Shown here piece after piece: positions 7,054 to 14,703 of a stretch of DNA of 32,700 nucleotides. Below the pieces are notes generated by a model. The model had not been told where the DNA came from, made no database searches, and saw nothing but the letters and a program-made list of their open reading frames with translations. Each line of letters begins with the position of its first letter. The first letter of the stretch is position 1. This DNA is from Salinivirgaceae bacterium (GTDB lineage Bacteria > Bacteroidota > Bacteroidia > Bacteroidales > SZUA-534): contig JAFZWI010000129.1 of the NCBI GenBank assembly GCA_017617355.1, positions 97,673 to 130,372 on the forward strand, in the 5' to 3' direction. The position numbers and the translations under genes are program-made.

Positions 7054-9528
7054 ATGATTGATTTTGCAAATCTTCAGAAGCCTGCCATTGTAACCAAATG
7101 GCACACATACACTTACGCCGAAATACAGAAACTTATACAGCAATATGCCGCAATGTCGCGCAACATTGAAAGCGACAAGGTGGCCATAGTATCGGAGAAC
7201 CGTTCAGAGTGGATTTTCGCTTTTTATGCAGGTTGGCTCAACGGAAAGATTGTTGTTCCGATTGACCATACAGCATCGGTCGACGATGTGGCTTACATGC
7301 TCAACGACAGTCGTCCGGGCGTGGTTTACTATAGCAATGGCAAAAAAGAGACCATTATAGAGGCTAGCCGCCAACTTCAGTATAAGCCGGAGTTTGTCTG
7401 CCTTGATGAAATTGAATTGTCGCAGGTTGCTGAATCGGAATATGTTACACGCGATTATCCCGACAATAAAACAGCGATAATTGTTTACACATCGGGAACA
7501 ACGGGCAATCCCAAGGGCGTGATGCTGTCGTTCCAGAACCTGCGCGCCAACTGCATTGAGGTAGGTGAGAGGGTTGGTATTTATACACCCGACCGCAATG
7601 TACTGATACTGTTGCCGTTGCACCATGTTCTGCCGCTTATGGGCTCGCTGATAATGCCGTTCAACATCGGCGCAACTGTTGTTATGTCGCCGTCGATGCA
7701 GAGCGCCGACCTAATGGAGACGCTGAGCAAAAACCGTGTTGCCATAATAATCGGTGTGCCAAGGCTTTACGAGATGATTCACAAAGCCGTTAAGCTGAAG
7801 ATATACGAAAAAGCACCAGCCCGATTGCTATATAAACTGCTGTCAATCAGGCCGAACAAACACATCGGGCGCATTGTGTTCAACAAGGTGCACCAGACGT
7901 TTGGCGGCAATGTGCAGATAATGGTCTGTGGTGGAGCGTCACTGCCTCTTGAAACAGGTCGTTTCTATAAGACATTAGGATTCACAGTTTTGGAAGGCTA
8001 CGGAATGAGCGAGGCCGCTCCAATGATAACATTCAACCGTCCGGGGCGCGAGCGTGTCGGAACACCTGGCCAACGCCTTGAAAGCGTGCAACTTGAAATC
8101 CGCGACGGTGAGATAGTTGCAAAAGGTCCCAACATTATGCAAGGCTATTACAACCGCCCCGAAGAAACTGCTGAAATTCTGCGTGACGGCTGGCTTTACA
8201 CAGGCGACATGGGCTATGTCGACAAAAAAGGCTATCTCTATATAACTGGTCGCAAAAAGGAAATCATCGTTCTGCCTAACGGAAAGAATATCAATCCGGT
8301 AGAGCTTGAAGAAAAGGTTATGGAGTCATCGGCAATGATTAAGGAGGTTGCTGTGATTGAGCACAAAGGCATGCTGCATGCGTTACTGTCAGTAAACGAA
8401 GCTGAGGCGCAGGCTGCCGGCATTACCGATGTCAGAAAATTCTTCAAAGAGCAGTTCTTCCCCGGCTTCAACGACAAGCAGTCGTCGTACAAGCGCATAA
8501 TGCAGTTCACGATTATCGACAAGGAGCTGCCGCGCACCAACCTCGGGAAAATCCAACGATACAAGCTGCAACAGTTTGTCGATATGGAGGCTAAAGACCG
8601 TAAGCCGTATAAAGAGCCTGATTTTGAGGTTTATAAGTCGATAAAGAAATTCATTGAGGAGCAGGCTAATGTGAAAGTGCTTGCAAACCACCATATTGAG
8701 TACGATGCGGCTCTCGATTCGCTTGGCAAGATTGGTTTGCTTGAGTTCATTGCACAATCGTACGGCGTGACAATGACCGAAGCTGAACTTGTTGCTTTTC
8801 AAGATGTTGAGGCCATTGCCAATTATGTGGAGAAGAACAAGACCAAACTTCAGATTGAAACTATCAATTGGTCGTCGATTCTGAAGGAGAAAGTGCAGCT
8901 AACACTGCCCAAAACATCTATATTCCAGGGAGTTATAAAGAACGCAAGCAAAGGCTTGTTCAAACTGATTTTTAGGTTCAACGGCGAAGGCGCCGAACAG
9001 ATTCCGCAAGGGCCGTGCATTATTGCACCCAACCACCAGAGCTTCTTCGACGGGCTATTTGTTGCTTCGTTCATCAAACGGCGCACCATGCGAAACACCT
9101 ATTTCTATGCCAAAAAGAAGCATGTTAACAACCGTTTCCTGCAGTTTATGGCTCACCGCAACAATGTGATTGTCATGGATTTGCATAATGAGTTGAAGGA
9201 GTCGATTCAAAAAATGGCCGAAGTGCTGAAGCGTGGCCGCAACATCATAATCTTCCCCGAGGGCACCCGTACCAAAGACGGCATGATGGGCGAGTTCAAA
9301 AAGACTTTCGCCATTCTGAGTGCCGAATTGAACGTGCCTATTGTTCCGGTGGCCATTAGCGGCGCATACGAGGCACTGCCTCGCGGCAAGCATCTGCCAC
9401 GCTTATTCTCGAAGATAAACGTAAAATTCCTTCAGCCGGTCTATCCTAAGGGTTACACCTACGAGTCGTTGAGCGAGGCGGTTAAAAGCCGTATTGGCCA
9501 TAGCTTGAAACGCAAGTCGGCACAATGA
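7054..9528 (+). CDS. Three-domain acyl-activating enzyme: AMP-dependent acyl ligase, ACP-like domain, PlsC acyltransferase
   Basis: An 824-residue fusion that should activate a fatty acid and transfer it to a glycerophospholipid or similar acceptor. Residues about 1-530 are an ANL-family adenylating domain: P-loop IVYTSGTTGNPKG (144-155), GYGMSE, the GWLYTGDMG block and the K-containing LPRTNLGKIQR near the end. Residues about 540-605 look like an acyl-carrier domain with a DSL site (Ser556) for phosphopantetheine. Residues about 620-820 are a PlsC/LPLAT domain with NHQSFFD (His661, Asp666) and FPEGTRTKDG (736-739 EGTR). E. coli Aas has ligase and acyltransferase activities in one chain but in the opposite order, so this resembles a lysophospholipid or membrane-lipid reacylation enzyme (inference). 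Start: ATG at 7054, since upstream codons are out of frame with homologous-looking sequence. It is divergent from the decarboxylase operon and ends with a very strong terminator. Confidence 0.88.
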   Translation: MIDFANLQKPAIVTKWHTYTYAEIQKLIQQYAAMSRNIESDKVAIVSENRSEWIFAFYAGWLNGKIVVPIDHTASVDDVAYMLNDSRPGVVYYSNGKKETIIEASRQLQYKPEFVCLDEIELSQVAESEYVTRDYPDNKTAIIVYTSGTTGNPKGVMLSFQNLRANCIEVGERVGIYTPDRNVLILLPLHHVLPLMGSLIMPFNIGATVVMSPSMQSADLMETLSKNRVAIIIGVPRLYEMIHKAVKLKIYEKAPARLLYKLLSIRPNKHIGRIVFNKVHQTFGGNVQIMVCGGASLPLETGRFYKTLGFTVLEGYGMSEAAPMITFNRPGRERVGTPGQRLESVQLEIRDGEIVAKGPNIMQGYYNRPEETAEILRDGWLYTGDMGYVDKKGYLYITGRKKEIIVLPNGKNINPVELEEKVMESSAMIKEVAVIEHKGMLHALLSVNEAEAQAAGITDVRKFFKEQFFPGFNDKQSSYKRIMQFTIIDKELPRTNLGKIQRYKLQQFVDMEAKDRKPYKEPDFEVYKSIKKFIEEQANVKVLANHHIEYDAALDSLGKIGLLEFIAQSYGVTMTEAELVAFQDVEAIANYVEKNKTKLQIETINWSSILKEKVQLTLPKTSIFQGVIKNASKGLFKLIFRFNGEGAEQIPQGPCIIAPNHQSFFDGLFVASFIKRRTMRNTYFYAKKKHVNNRFLQFMAHRNNVIVMDLHNELKESIQKMAEVLKRGRNIIIFPEGTRTKDGMMGEFKKTFAILSAELNVPIVPVAISGAYEALPRGKHLPRLFSKINVKFLQPVYPKGYTYESLSEAVKSRIGHSLKRKSAQ

Positions 9529-9541
9529 CAATGATTAAAGG

Positions 9542-9590
9542 AAATGGTAATGTGCGAGGCGTTAGATGTTCGCACATTATCATTTTTTTG
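9542..9590 (+). terminator. Rho-independent terminator of the acyl ligase/acyltransferase gene
   Basis: A 16-bp stem (9542-9557 with 9570-9585; core TAATGTGCGA / TCGCACATTA, one G-T pair outside it), 12-base loop, then a T run to 9589. It begins 14 bases after the stop. Confidence 0.92.
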
Positions 9591-9864
9591 TTTTTGCGTC
9601 AGTTTTGTTTTCCGTATTCTTTTCTATTTTTGTCAGAGTGAAAGACCAGACTGATGAAACAAAAACAATGTTTGTTAAAAGATGTTCTTGGGTATTTTGT
9701 TGCTGATCAACAATTTGTATCCCGTCTTTCTTTCTACCGCATAAGACTGAACCTCGGTGGTTCACTCCATTATGATAATAACTTCAAAGCTGCTTTGCCA
9801 CAAGGCGGAGCGGTTTTATTTTGTAGATAACTTTATGTATAACTAACTATTTTTTTATTCAATT
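9591..9864. other. Intergenic region without a recognisable gene
   Basis: No convincing coding signal. A 61-codon minus-strand frame overlaps the terminator and looks spurious. There is a small inverted repeat (TTGTTG ctgat CAACAA, about 9699-9715). The last 70 bases are AT-rich and likely carry the promoter of the following gene. Confidence 0.5.
9794..9823 (+). promoter_or_regulatory. Possible promoter of the BspA-like gene
   Basis: TTTG (9794-9797) and TTATTTTG (9816-9823, one mismatch to TAnnTTTG) are 18 bases apart and lie 41 bases before the start codon. Confidence 0.35.
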
Positions 9865-12348
9865 ATGAGAAAATTTGCGACACTTTTTTTAGGCGTATTG
9901 TTTGCTGGGCAGGCATGGGCTCAACAACCAGAACCAGCGTATAATGAATGGTTTTACGACGGCATGATTGATTCAGAATTGAACCATGTCAATACCGTAG
10001 CCGGAACAAGTACCAATGCCATAGCTATTGAAATTCCCGAAGCGTATGCTGACAATGTATATGATTTATGGGACAGTCAATTTTGTATTTATCTTAAGGA
10101 TAACGAAGGGCAAATTGAAGGCAATGATTTTTCTATGTCGCTTGATGTGTATTGGGAGAGCGACGATGAAGCAGATAATGCTCAAATATATTTTATCTTC
10201 GGAAGAAGCTTCTATAATAGTGAAGGTGAGTGGATTGATTATACATGGAACTCAACAGATAATACCGAATTGATTTCGCCCGATGATTTTTGGAGCTTAC
10301 AGCAGAAAGCGGTTACTGTTGCAAAAAACGAATGGACAACAGTTTCTTGGGGTGATGACATAACAATTGGTGATAAAGGTGAGAATCAAATAGGCATAAG
10401 AATTGATCTTGCTGCAACTCGCTTAGGCGCAGGTCAATTTCGTAATAATACAGGAACATTCTATTTCCGCAACATCGAGATAAAACTTGGCGAAGACAAT
10501 GTTCTCTCTTTCTTCGGATTAGAAGAAAACAACGGCAACTACACACTATCTTATGAAACCAATGGTAGCGAAGCCACAGTTACAGGAATTGAATTATTAA
10601 AAGAAAATGTGACAACCGTAACTATTCCGTCAACCGTAACTATTGAAGGTGTTGAATACACTGTTACAGCTATTGGTAATGAGGCATTCCGTGGTTACCG
10701 TAATCTGACATCGGTAACACTTCCAAACACTCTGACAACCATTGGTGATTGGGCGTTCTATTATTGCAAAAATTTGACATCGATGACCATTCCAAACTCT
10801 GTGACAAGTGTTGGCGATTATTCGTTTGTGCATTGTGAAAACATGACGTCAATTACCCTTCCGAATACGCTTACACGCATTAGTGAAGAGATGTTCCATA
10901 GTTGCTATAAACTGGCTTCGATAACAATTCCCGAAACAGTGACGAGCATCGGATTTGATGCGTTTGTTGATTGCAGAAGTCTGACCGAGCTGAAAATTCC
11001 TAATTCGGTTACACAGATTGGTGCCTATGCATTCTACTTGTGCAATAATTTGACATACAACATATATGACAGTGCCAAGTATTTGGGCAACGATGTTAAT
11101 CCATATTTGTGTCTGATAGATGCTGAAACAGAAGATGTAACTTCGTGCGAAATACATCCTGACTGTAGATTCATTAATCATAGGGCGTTCTTTTTCCACG
11201 AGAATATAACTACGGTATCCATTCCCGAATCGGTTACAAGAGTTGGCGGTTGGGCGTTCACTGGTTGCAACAAATTGGTGTACAACGAATATGACAACGC
11301 ATTGTATTTGGGCAATAGCGAGAATCCCTATTTATGTTTGGTTAAAGAAAAATCGTTGGATATAACATCTTGCGAAATAAACAGCAACTGCAAGATTATT
11401 TGCTCTATGGCCTTTGGAAGTGAGAATCTAAGAACGGTAACCATTCCTAATTCAGTAACAGTCATTGAGGACGGAGGTAATGGTGGTGGGTTTAATATGG
11501 GCCAAGGAACTTTGTATTGCCAGGCGGATTCAATACCTGCAGGTTGGCAAAAATGGTGGAAAACTTATGATGAAGTATTGGTAAAATGGAACTGCAAAGT
11601 ATTGAATGTGGATGTAAACAAAGCTGAATATGGCGAAGCCACAGTAACAGGCGATGTTGCAGAACTGAACGATGGCTCGTTTTGGAGTCCGAGCGGCGCT
11701 AATGTAACGTTCACCGCAACGCCCAAAACTGGCTATCACTTTGTGCACTGGAGCAATGGCGACACTCATAGTCAGTACACATATACTGTAACACAAGATT
11801 CTTCGCTAACAGCAACATTTGAGGCGCATACAGTTGTTACTGATACTGCCGTTGCCGCTACCGAAACTGAAACAGGTCTTACCGAAGGTTCGCACTGTTC
11901 GGTATGCGGTGCAGTTATAGTCGCACAAGAAGTTATTCCCGCATTAGGAGGACAAGGCGGAAATGAAGGTGGAAATGAAGGTGGAAACGAAGGTGGAAAT
12001 GAAGGCGGAAACGAAGGTGGAAACGAAGGTGGAAATGAAGGTGGAAATGAAGGTGGAAACGAAGGTGGAAACGAAGGTGGAAACGAAGGTGGAAACGAAA
12101 ACCAGGGCGGAAACGGAAACGATCCGGCAACCGCAGTTTGCGAATCAGTTGCTGATGCGGTGAATATCTACGCCTACGGCAACGTCATTGTTGTTGAGAA
12201 TGCAACCGACGAGATATTTGTTTACAATATCATGGGCAGATTGGTTGCTAAAAACGATGTGAATATTTCTGCCGAGATACACATCAACGCCCCGGGTGTT
12301 TACGTTGTGAAAACAGGCAACACCATTAAGCGCGTGGTTGTTAATTAA
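9865..12348 (+). CDS. BspA-like leucine-rich-repeat surface protein with T9SS sorting domain
   Basis: An 827-residue exported multidomain protein. Residues 1-19 are a signal peptide (cleavage after AWA). Residues about 20-215 form a beta-rich domain that resembles a carbohydrate-binding jelly roll but is not identified. Residues about 225-545 hold LRR_5/BspA repeats of about 23 residues (TIPNSVTSVGDYSFVHCENMTS type), interrupted twice by insertions with YLGN..NPYLCL. About 595-655 is an InlB-B/Flg_new-like repeat (GYHFVHWSNGDTHSQY...LTATF). About 660-695 is a small motif with HCSVCG. Residues 698-745 are twelve GGNE repeats, a flexible linker. About 760-827 is a type A T9SS C-terminal sorting domain (YNIMGRLV ... 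GVYVVKTGN..KRVVVN). BspA proteins act in adhesion and host binding; export and attachment by T9SS is expected but depends on genes outside the window. Confidence 0.9.
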   Translation: MRKFATLFLGVLFAGQAWAQQPEPAYNEWFYDGMIDSELNHVNTVAGTSTNAIAIEIPEAYADNVYDLWDSQFCIYLKDNEGQIEGNDFSMSLDVYWESDDEADNAQIYFIFGRSFYNSEGEWIDYTWNSTDNTELISPDDFWSLQQKAVTVAKNEWTTVSWGDDITIGDKGENQIGIRIDLAATRLGAGQFRNNTGTFYFRNIEIKLGEDNVLSFFGLEENNGNYTLSYETNGSEATVTGIELLKENVTTVTIPSTVTIEGVEYTVTAIGNEAFRGYRNLTSVTLPNTLTTIGDWAFYYCKNLTSMTIPNSVTSVGDYSFVHCENMTSITLPNTLTRISEEMFHSCYKLASITIPETVTSIGFDAFVDCRSLTELKIPNSVTQIGAYAFYLCNNLTYNIYDSAKYLGNDVNPYLCLIDAETEDVTSCEIHPDCRFINHRAFFFHENITTVSIPESVTRVGGWAFTGCNKLVYNEYDNALYLGNSENPYLCLVKEKSLDITSCEINSNCKIICSMAFGSENLRTVTIPNSVTVIEDGGNGGGFNMGQGTLYCQADSIPAGWQKWWKTYDEVLVKWNCKVLNVDVNKAEYGEATVTGDVAELNDGSFWSPSGANVTFTATPKTGYHFVHWSNGDTHSQYTYTVTQDSSLTATFEAHTVVTDTAVAATETETGLTEGSHCSVCGAVIVAQEVIPALGGQGGNEGGNEGGNEGGNEGGNEGGNEGGNEGGNEGGNEGGNEGGNEGGNENQGGNGNDPATAVCESVADAVNIYAYGNVIVVENATDEIFVYNIMGRLVAKNDVNISAEIHINAPGVYVVKTGNTIKRVVVN
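11956..12099 (+). repeat. In-frame 12-base minisatellite encoding (GGNE)12
   Basis: Twelve tandem copies of ggtggaaaygaa differ only at synonymous third positions (ggc/ggt, aat/aac). The unit is a multiple of three, so slippage would change linker length without shifting the frame. Confidence 0.97.
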
Positions 12349-12374
12349 GATTTGATAAAATATTGATTATGTGG

Positions 12375-12400
12375 CAGAGACGATGCTTGCATCGTCTCTG
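12375..12400. repeat. Palindromic element with AGAGACG...CGTCTCT arms, copy 1
   Basis: A perfect 12-bp inverted repeat, CAGAGACGATGC and GCATCGTCTCTG, separated by two bases. Relatives are at 12445-12469 and 21282-21309. It lies 27 bases after the BspA-like stop but has no T run, so it is at best a weak terminator. Confidence 0.8.
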
Positions 12401-12444
12401 TTGCATTTTAGGACCATTCAATTCCGTTTCACGCAGCATTTTGC

Positions 12445-12469
12445 GGACGTTGCAACGCTGCGTCCCTAC
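12445..12469 (-). repeat. Palindromic element of the same family, degenerate copy 2
   Basis: Read on the minus strand it begins GTAGGGACGCAGC and ends GCAACGTCC, with GGACG/CGTCC arms and an inner GC/GC pair. The left edge GTAGnGACGC is shared with copy 3. Confidence 0.55.
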
Positions 12470-12473
12470 ACAT

Positions 12474-12529
12474 CCAAATCCTAAATTCTGAATTCTAAAT
12501 TCTAAATTCTAACTTCTAAATCCTAACTG
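12474..12529. repeat. Heptanucleotide tandem repeat, unit CTAAATT, eight copies
   Basis: Eight consecutive 7-base units: ccaaatc, ctaaatt, ctgaatt, ctaaatt, ctaaatt, ctaactt, ctaaatc, ctaactg. It is directly next to the palindromic elements in a non-coding region. Confidence 0.85.
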
Positions 12530-12531
12530 AT

Positions 12532-12565
12532 AAAAAAAGAAGAGGCTGTTACCGGCAGCCTCTTC
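12532..12565 (-). terminator. Second (distal) minus-strand terminator after susD
   Basis: A perfect 10-bp stem (GAAGAGGCTG with CAGCCTCTTC, 7-base loop); on the minus strand it is followed by TTTTTTT. Between it and the proximal terminator is another inverted repeat, CTGCTGTC/GACAGCAG (12570-12597). Confidence 0.75.
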
Positions 12566-12662
12566 ATGCCTGCTGTCGGTTGATTACCAGACAGCAGACA
12601 AACAACTCTAATCGGGATAAAACTCTTTTTTTATGAAAATGTTCCGTTTTTTTCCTTTTTAG

Positions 12663-12700
12663 AAAAAGGCTATCAGATACGGCTGCATCTGATAGCCTTT
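12663..12700 (-). terminator. Rho-independent terminator of the susCD operon
   Basis: A perfect 14-bp stem (12665-12678 with 12687-12700, AAAGGCTATCAGAT arms, 8-base loop); on the minus strand it runs into a T stretch. It lies 17 bases past the susD stop. Confidence 0.9.
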
Positions 12701-12717
12701 ACAAACACAACTAACTA

Positions 12718-14691
12718 TTAGTATCCAGGATTCTGATAAGCGGCTTTCTCCTCGGCGCTCATTTCCAAACCATCAAGTTGGCCTTGTGGAATAGGAGACA
12801 GGTAGTACTCTGGTTTTATTTCGCGTTGGAACTCCTCAAGTGTCCAGTCGCCAACTTTATCCCCGCATATTTTATACGAACCGGCCAATTCCTCCCAAGT
12901 TTGGGTGCGGATTAGGTCGAGGCGGCGGTATCCTTCGCCGAAGAACTCACGCGAACGTTCAAGCATAATGTATTTTATGTCGATTGTTGCAGGAGTTGCG
13001 GCAACAAGGTCGGCGCTGTAGTCAGCCTTGATTGCTTTGTCCTCGGCAACGCTGTAGTTCCATTTGCCTGCGCGTGCGCGAAGTACGTTCACAAGGTCGC
13101 GTGCCGATTTCTCGCCACTTGCACCTTTAACGGCAGCTTCAGCAGCTATCAAGTACAGCTCGGAGAATTTGGCAACGTAGAAAGGACGTACATTATCGGC
13201 ATTAGGAACACCCAACGATGCAATAGGCCGGGTATAATTAAGGTCATCAGACTCTTGGCTGAATCCGCTGATTTTGAATGGTCCAGGGTAGATTTTCCGG
13301 CTGATATGCTCGGGGTCAACAACCCAGTCGGCACGATCAGGAGCCTCACCTAATCCAAGAGCGCCATTTTCTGTTTTATACACGGTTCCCTCAATTGCTT
13401 TAGGCACAAATGTCAGAATGATTCCTCCCTGCTCAACATCCATTTTGTTGGCGTTTTTGTGAGTGGCGGCATTGTCACTGCCACCAATATGCCAGTTGGC
13501 GTGTATTGTTGTTTGGAAGGTGGCGTCGCGGCGCGAGTCTTTCACATCGGCAAATGTCTCGTTAAACACATTGTAGGTGGGAGCCATACGAGTCCACGGG
13601 CGGCCGTAGCCTTGGCGGTCGATACGCTGGGTGCTGGTTCCATCGGCCATTTGTAACTCGGTGTAGTTCCAGTTTTCAAACCAGAAACCGTTGTTACAGC
13701 CGTTGGCTCCAGGGTCACTGCCATAATTATTTGCATTGCCTTCTCCATAAGGTTTGCTTGGGTCTGTAGTGTAGCCATTATACATCCAGTTGTTTGCGAT
13801 ATGGTCGGCCCAAAGCAGCATCTCGGGGTTGCGTTCGTTTTGAGCGGTGCACATGTCGTAGAAGGTCTCTTGTAATCCGAAAGGACCGGGATTATTAATG
13901 GCATCCATAGCGACATTGTATGCCAATTGGTAATATTGGGCAGCGGTTCTCCCGTCGGGGTCAACGCGGTCGCATACGGGGTAGGTCGGGATGTTGTTCG
14001 GATTCTCGAGCCACCAGGCGTAGGTAAGGTATGCCTTTGCAAGATAGAGGCGTGCAACGGTTTTTGTTGCAGTTCCAACCAAACGCGGACTTTCCGGCAA
14101 ATCTTTGACTGCAGTTATCAAATCGGGGAAGATGCAACGTGTGTACACCTCGGGTACAGTGTTGCGGACAGAAGAACGGGAAGGAGCGGCGTTCGATTTC
14201 AATTCGCCCGAGCCCAAATCCAATGGCACACCACCAAAGTGCTGCACAAGCAAGAAGTAGTCAAAGGCACGGAAGAAGTTGGCCTCAGCCACAAGCGAAG
14301 CGTCAAGCCCGCTTGCGTTTCCTTGCTCAATAAGGGCGCTTGCGGTGTTGATGTTGATAAACGCAGGCGACCAAATAACATCGGTACGAGCGGTTGAAGG
14401 AGTAAAGTTGCCAACACCGGAAAAATCGTTGTCTTTGTTGTTGTTGTCGCCGGATTGTCCATAGGTGAACTCATCGGTGCCGCACTCGCAGGCAGCTAAA
14501 TAGTAATTTGCATAAAAGCTGCGCAAGTGGCCGTACATTTGAGTCAAACCGCCCTTAATGCCTTCTTCTGTAGTGAAATAGTCGAGGGTGAATGTTGAAC
14601 GGGGCGTCTCATCCAAGACATCGGAGCAGCTGCCGAAAGCAAACATTGCTAATGCCGCCGCACTAATTAATGATATTTTATTCTGTTTCAT
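12718..14691 (-). CDS. SusD/RagB-family outer-membrane glycan-binding lipoprotein
   Basis: A 657-residue surface lipoprotein that binds glycans and forms the lid on its SusC transporter. Residues 1-21 are a lipoprotein signal with lipobox FGSC (Cys22). The N-terminus has the usual SusD pattern (CSDVLDETPRSTFTLDYFTTEEGIKGGLTQMY), followed by TPR-like helices, AEANFFRAFDYFLLVQHFGGVPL (typical RagB block) and a C-terminal block AKFSELYLIAAEAAVKGA ... NVLRARAG ... IMLERSREFFGEGYRRLDLIR (typical SusD end). It starts 12 bases after susC, so they are co-transcribed. The specific glycan cannot be read from the sequence; neighbours suggest a xylan-type ligand. Two terminators follow. Confidence 0.95.
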   Translation of the reverse strand: MKQNKISLISAAALAMFAFGSCSDVLDETPRSTFTLDYFTTEEGIKGGLTQMYGHLRSFYANYYLAACECGTDEFTYGQSGDNNNKDNDFSGVGNFTPSTARTDVIWSPAFININTASALIEQGNASGLDASLVAEANFFRAFDYFLLVQHFGGVPLDLGSGELKSNAAPSRSSVRNTVPEVYTRCIFPDLITAVKDLPESPRLVGTATKTVARLYLAKAYLTYAWWLENPNNIPTYPVCDRVDPDGRTAAQYYQLAYNVAMDAINNPGPFGLQETFYDMCTAQNERNPEMLLWADHIANNWMYNGYTTDPSKPYGEGNANNYGSDPGANGCNNGFWFENWNYTELQMADGTSTQRIDRQGYGRPWTRMAPTYNVFNETFADVKDSRRDATFQTTIHANWHIGGSDNAATHKNANKMDVEQGGIILTFVPKAIEGTVYKTENGALGLGEAPDRADWVVDPEHISRKIYPGPFKISGFSQESDDLNYTRPIASLGVPNADNVRPFYVAKFSELYLIAAEAAVKGASGEKSARDLVNVLRARAGKWNYSVAEDKAIKADYSADLVAATPATIDIKYIMLERSREFFGEGYRRLDLIRTQTWEELAGSYKICGDKVGDWTLEEFQREIKPEYYLSPIPQGQLDGLEMSAEEKAAYQNPGY

Positions 14692-14703
14692 AATACTACT
14701 CGA

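Noticed and set aside
9580-9765. 61-codon minus-strand open frame in an intergenic region
   Set aside because: It overlaps a strong terminator, has low-complexity ends and no recognisable motif.
11956-12099. CRISPR-like repeat array
   Set aside because: Units are 12 bases, contiguous and coding, with no spacers.
11963-12163. Plus-strand and minus-strand frames over the GGNE repeats (MKVEMKVE..., HLRFHLRF...)
   Set aside because: They are other-frame translations of the 12-base repeat; the true frame is the BspA-like protein.
12375-12400. Palindrome as terminator of the BspA-like gene
   Set aside because: No T run follows the stem and related copies occur elsewhere, so it is better called a repeat.
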